This document shows positions 60,591 through 64,000 of a DNA stretch of 64,000 nt, one piece after another. Numbering within the stretch: the stretch's first letter is position 1; each line of letters begins with the position of its first letter. Made by a program: the position numbers and the translations under genes. This DNA is from Actinobacteria bacterium OV450. GTDB lineage: Bacteria > Actinomycetota > Actinomycetes > Streptomycetales > Streptomycetaceae. The notes beneath the pieces are model-generated. The model was not told where the DNA came from. It saw only the letters and a list, made by a program, of their open reading frames with translations, and searched no databases. The stretch spans positions 1 to 64,000 of the forward strand of contig LJCW01000325.1 in assembly GCA_001298555.1 (NCBI GenBank), written 5' to 3'.

Positions 60591-62084
60591 TCAGTGCCCG
60601 TGCCGCTGCCCGTACGGATGCTGCGCGCGGGGCAGCTCGTACGGGACCCGGGAAACGGCCGGCGTGGCCTCCCCCCGCGCGGCGTCCCTCCGCGTGGCCT
60701 CCCCCCGCGCGGCGTCCAGCCGGGCCGTGATCACCAGGGTGCCCTCCTCGATCTGGTAGTCGAGGGGGAGGCCCAGGCCCCGCATGGCCGCGACCATTCC
60801 GGTGTTGGAGGCCTGTGTGACCGCGTACACGCTGTCGCAGCCGGTCTCGGCGGCCATCGCGATCAGGCGGCCCAGCAGTTCGGTGCCGATCCCGCGGCGC
60901 TGCCAGTCGTCCTCGATCAGCAGCGCGACCTCGGTCTCGTCCCCGTCCCACAGCAGGTGGCCGAGGGCGACGAGCTTGCCGGAAGCGGTGGTTGCGGCGA
61001 GGGTGCGGCCGAACCGGGGGCTCAGCAGGTGCGCGAGGTAGCGGTCGGCGTCGGAGACGGGCCCGTGGTAGCGCAGGCCGAGGGTGCGCTCGGAGCAGCG
61101 GTCGTGCATCGCACGGGCGGCGGCGAGGTCGGACCCGTCCGCACGGCGCACGGTGATCTCGTTGCCCTCGGGCAGGGTCAGGACGTCGTGGCCGTGCGGG
61201 ACGCGCGGGCCGAGCCGGGCGTCGAGCTCGACGAGGGCGCGGGCCCGGGCGAACTCGGTGGGTGTGAAGGGCAGGTAGGGGCGCTCCACGGTGATGGCAC
61301 CGCCCGACGGGTCGCGCAGGCGCATCACCGTCTCCTCCAGCACGCCCTCGACCGGGGCGTCGGCGCCCGCGTTGGGGCGGCCGGAGAGGGTGGTGGCCGG
61401 GATCGAGTGGATGGTGCAGCGGCCGAGCAACTGGCGCAGCGCGAGGGGCAGCTCGGCGGCGTCCAGGGCGGTGCGCGTGGCCAGCCCCAGGACGCGGGTG
61501 GGGGTGTCGACCAGATCGTGCGCGTCCGCGCGCTCGATCCAGGTGCTGTGGCCGCCGGCGCCGGCGATGGCCCGGGTGAGGTCGCCGGCCGGCAACTGCT
61601 GCGGGGCGCGCAGCAGGAACTCGTCGACGGTGCCGCCCTCGGGGAGCGGGTGGGTCTGGAGGGTCAGGATGTCCACGCCGTGGTGGGCGAGCGCGGTGCA
61701 GATCGAGGCGAGGCTGCCGGGTTCGTCGCGCACGGTCGTCCGCATCCGCCACAGGGAGGTGGTGGCGGTCGCCGGCTCCGCGCCGGACTCCGACCCGGAC
61801 TCCGGCGCGGACCCGGCTGCCCGGGCCGGAGCGGACGGGGCTGTTCGCAGGGGCGGCGGAGCATGGCTGTGGCGCCGCGCCCACCAGGTGTGGAACGCCG
61901 CCGTGATCAGGAGCGCGACGGCGGAGGCGACGAGCAGGAACGGGCCCTCGGGACCGTGCGCGACGAGATTGGCGATGCCGTCTGCGACCGCGACGGCGCA
62001 GAACAGTGCGGCCAGTTCGACGACGTCGCGGCGCCAGTGGTGGCGGTGGGGGCGCTGGGCGGGGGCGTGGGTGCGTTCAGTCAT
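60591..62084 (-). CDS. Membrane-anchored ACT-GNAT protein
   Basis: The product is 497 residues from the ATG complementary to 62082-62084. Two hydrophobic segments lie near 30-65 (ELAALFCAVAVADGIANLVA, FLLVASAVALLITAAFHTW). A flexible linker leads to an ACT-like domain (~115-185) with RMRTTVRDEPGSLASICTALAHHGVDILTLQTH. The C-terminal half (~300-455) is a GNAT acetyltransferase with VALLIEDDWQRRGIGTELLGRLIAMA and VYAVTQASNTGMVAAM. The tail has a DAARGEAT repeat. ACT plus GNAT suggests acetylation controlled by an amino acid; the target is unknown. Confidence 0.85.
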   Translation of the reverse strand: MTERTHAPAQRPHRHHWRRDVVELAALFCAVAVADGIANLVAHGPEGPFLLVASAVALLITAAFHTWWARRHSHAPPPLRTAPSAPARAAGSAPESGSESGAEPATATTSLWRMRTTVRDEPGSLASICTALAHHGVDILTLQTHPLPEGGTVDEFLLRAPQQLPAGDLTRAIAGAGGHSTWIERADAHDLVDTPTRVLGLATRTALDAAELPLALRQLLGRCTIHSIPATTLSGRPNAGADAPVEGVLEETVMRLRDPSGGAITVERPYLPFTPTEFARARALVELDARLGPRVPHGHDVLTLPEGNEITVRRADGSDLAAARAMHDRCSERTLGLRYHGPVSDADRYLAHLLSPRFGRTLAATTASGKLVALGHLLWDGDETEVALLIEDDWQRRGIGTELLGRLIAMAAETGCDSVYAVTQASNTGMVAAMRGLGLPLDYQIEEGTLVITARLDAARGEATRRDAARGEATPAVSRVPYELPRAQHPYGQRHGH

Positions 62085-62190
62085 GCATGTCACTGTGGCG
62101 CAGGGGTGTTGCGTGATCACGAACGATCTGTGACCGACTGGTTAAGTGTCGTCTGGTCGGTTTGGCCCGGTTCTCGGGCCGGTTCGCAGA

Positions 62191-62277
62191 CCTTCCGCCC
62201 GCGCCCGCGCCCCCGCCCCTTCCGCCCGCGCCGCCCCTTCCGACGCGCCAACCCTTCCGCACCCGCCACCCCTTCCG
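62191..62277. repeat. CCTTCCG-centred tandem repeat
   Basis: Five CCTTCCG cores lie at 62191, 62218, 62236, 62253 and 62271, at spacings of 27, 18, 17 and 18 bases, in a C-rich stretch downstream of the PhoD gene's stop. It is noncoding as far as I can see. Confidence 0.65.
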
Positions 62278-62280
62278 TCC

Positions 62281-63879
62281 CTACTGGCCCACGCGTCCCG
62301 GCTGGAGCGAGGTGGCGAAGAGTACGCCGCCTCCCTGGCGCCGCAACCGGACGGTGAGCTCCCCGCTGTCACCGTCGATGTCGACCTCGCCGTAGTACGG
62401 GGGGTTCTCGGACGGTGACATGTTGGCGAGCGGAGCCGACTGGACGTACGCGGTCTCGGGGCCGAACGTGGCGTCGAGCTTCCCCGCCGGGAATCCGCCC
62501 GCGCCGACGGGACCGGAGACGAACTCCCAGAACGGTGCGAAGTCGGTGAACGCGGCCCGCTCGGGGGCGTAGTGGTTCGCGGCCGTGTAGTGGACGTCGG
62601 CCGTGAGCCACAGCGTGCCGGTGATGCGCTGGTGCTTGATGTGGCGCAGGAGTTCGGCGATCTGGAGCTCGCGGCCGAGCGGGGCGCCCGGGTCCCCCTG
62701 CGCGACGGCCTCGAAGTTCTCCGCCCCGTCGGACACGACGATCCCCAGCGGCATGTCCGCGGCGATGACCTTCCAGGTGGCGCGGGAACGGGACAGCTCC
62801 CGCTTGAGCCAGGCCAGCTGCTCCCGGCCGAGGATGCCGATGGGGTCCACGGTCTGGCGGCCGGGGGAGTTGGCGTCGCGGTAGGTCCGCATGTCGAGGA
62901 CGAAGACGTCGAGCAGCGGCCCGTACCGCATCACCCGGTACATCCGGCCCTCCGCGCGCCCGCCGCGGAGGTCGGTGACGGGGAAGTACTCGCCGAAGGC
63001 GCGGCGGGCGCGGCCGGCGAGGGTGTCGACGTCGCGCACCGTGTAGCGAGGGTCGTCGATCACCTGGCCGGGATACCAGTTGTTGCGCACCTCGTGGTCG
63101 TCCCACTGAGCGAGGACCGGCACCTGGGCGTTGAACTCGCGCAGGTTGCGATCGAGCAGGTTGTAGCGGAAGTTCCCGCGGAACTCGGCGAGGGTCTCGG
63201 CGACCTTCGCCTTCTCCTCGGTGGTGATGTTGCGCCAGACGCTGCCGTCGCGCAGGGGGACGGAGGCCTGGATCGGGCCGTCGGCGTAGATCGTGTCCCC
63301 GCTGAACAGGAAGAAGTCCGGGTCGAGCCGGCGCATCTCGTCGAAGACCCGGTAGCCGCCGAGGTCCGGGTTGATGCCCCAGCCCTGGCCCGCGAGGTCC
63401 CCGGACCACAGGAAGCGCACGTGGCGACGGCGGGAGACCGGTGTGGTCCGGAAGGTGCCGCAGACGGGTTCGCCGGTGCGGCGCGGGTCGTCGGGGTCGG
63501 CCAGGGTCACCCGGTAGTGGATCTGCTGCCCGGGCGGGAGGTCGCGCAGGGTGGTCGTGCCGGTGAAGTCGGTGGCGGGACCGAGGAACGGGCCGCCGTG
63601 CCGCCGGACGCCGTAGCGGAACGACTCGCTGGGGGAGGTCTCGACGTACATCCGCGCCGGACGGTCGGAGCGCGTCCAGATCGTGGCGGAGTGCGCGGTG
63701 ATCTCACCCGACTGGGTGCCCCAGGGCGCGCCCGGGCGCCCGGAGCGGGTGAACGCCGCCGCGGCGGTGGCGGGCGAGGCGAACGCGGACGCGGCGAGCG
63801 CCCCGGACAGGGCGAGGCCCACCGGAACGGCGAGTGAACCGCCGAGCAGGGACCGTCGGGAGTGCGGAATGGGTGCCAT
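62281..63879 (-). CDS. Alkaline phosphatase D (PhoD) family protein, Tat-exported
   Basis: The product is 532 residues. A twin-arginine signal opens it (SRRSLLGGSLAVPVGLALSGALAASAFA), followed by an N-terminal Ig-like domain with WTRSDRPARMYVE. The metal-binding phosphatase core has FLWSGDLAGQG, FFLFSGDTIYADGP, LAQWDDHEVRNNWYPGQ and LTADVHYTAANHYAP, matching the iron/calcium site of PhoD phosphodiesterases. It should be secreted and release phosphate from diesters such as teichoic acids. No Pho box was recognised in the 120 bases upstream. Confidence 0.93.
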   Translation of the reverse strand: MAPIPHSRRSLLGGSLAVPVGLALSGALAASAFASPATAAAAFTRSGRPGAPWGTQSGEITAHSATIWTRSDRPARMYVETSPSESFRYGVRRHGGPFLGPATDFTGTTTLRDLPPGQQIHYRVTLADPDDPRRTGEPVCGTFRTTPVSRRRHVRFLWSGDLAGQGWGINPDLGGYRVFDEMRRLDPDFFLFSGDTIYADGPIQASVPLRDGSVWRNITTEEKAKVAETLAEFRGNFRYNLLDRNLREFNAQVPVLAQWDDHEVRNNWYPGQVIDDPRYTVRDVDTLAGRARRAFGEYFPVTDLRGGRAEGRMYRVMRYGPLLDVFVLDMRTYRDANSPGRQTVDPIGILGREQLAWLKRELSRSRATWKVIAADMPLGIVVSDGAENFEAVAQGDPGAPLGRELQIAELLRHIKHQRITGTLWLTADVHYTAANHYAPERAAFTDFAPFWEFVSGPVGAGGFPAGKLDATFGPETAYVQSAPLANMSPSENPPYYGEVDIDGDSGELTVRLRRQGGGVLFATSLQPGRVGQ

Positions 63880-63977
63880 CGGAGCGTCTCCAGGGGCCGG
63901 CGGGGACGGGTCGGACCAGTGTGCCGACGCACACCGGCCCGCCCGCGTCGTGCAACCGAACCGCGGATGAACAACCG

Positions 63978-64000
63978 TCAGCCGCTCAGCCGCTCAGCCG
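63978..64000. repeat. 8-bp tandem repeat at the right edge
   Basis: TCAGCCGC is repeated nearly three times up to the last base. The array may continue beyond the window. Confidence 0.5.

Overview
The window is a high-GC actinobacterial chromosome segment. GC-rich third codon positions, frequent GTG starts, GC-rich hairpin terminators, many leaderless starts and recognisable families (EF-Tu3, DUF5999, mycobacterial-type regulators) point to Streptomyces or a close relative. It reads as core chromosome: there are no insertion sequences, integrases, tRNA or rRNA genes, CRISPR arrays or secondary-metabolite megasynthases. Both window edges are low complexity, and the first ~110 bases are almost pure C and may be poor sequence.

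Layout. 1-9.4 kb: a conserved actinobacterial block of DUF881 protein, GarA/OdhI-like FHA protein, FtsR-like MerR regulator, DUF151 protein, second MerR regulator, DNA polymerase IV, PRC-barrel protein, then a tandem glycine riboswitch driving gcvP. 9.5-16.9 kb: DUF5999 protein, an unknown protein, a GCS2-family ligase, a CPBP membrane protein, a PhzF protein, a WYL regulator facing a VOC protein, and a PadR regulator. 16.9-28.4 kb: SRPBCC protein, three EamA transporters, two flavin/F420-type split-barrel proteins, MocR and LysR regulators, a WXG100-like/amidase/membrane-protein operon with a frameshift, a degenerate isochorismatase and an overlapping HipA-kinase/DUF3037 pair. 28.6-32.7 kb: two SDR enzymes, a peptide-binding lipoprotein and ung.

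32.8-40.5 kb: TPR-like protein, secreted Pro/Ala-rich protein, DinB-fold protein, Gfo/Idh oxidoreductase, apolipoprotein N-acyltransferase, SnoaL-like protein, a 58-residue protein, UppP, a TVP38 protein and an AlkD-type glycosylase. 40.5-53.2 kb: divergent EF-Tu (tuf3) with an upstream mini-ORF, patatin, spermidine-synthase-like protein, MFS exporter, anchored PQ-rich protein, thioesterase, orphan VapB antitoxin beside a decayed GH3 glucosidase, DedA protein, two hexapeptide-repeat proteins, EamA exporter with a divergent XRE-cupin regulator, CoA-binding protein and a YigZ protein. 53.3-63.9 kb: sbcD-sbcC, Lrp regulator facing a rhodanese, a DUF885 peptidase-like protein, a membrane-ACT-GNAT protein and a Tat-exported PhoD phosphatase.

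Genome-maintenance genes recur (dinB, ung, AlkD, sbcCD). Divergent regulator/target pairs usually share a clear inverted repeat. Six convergent gene pairs overlap at their 3' ends. The most promising lesser-known systems are the type-VII-like effector operon at 21.9-24.0 kb and the HipA-kinase/DUF3037 pair at 27.2-28.4 kb.
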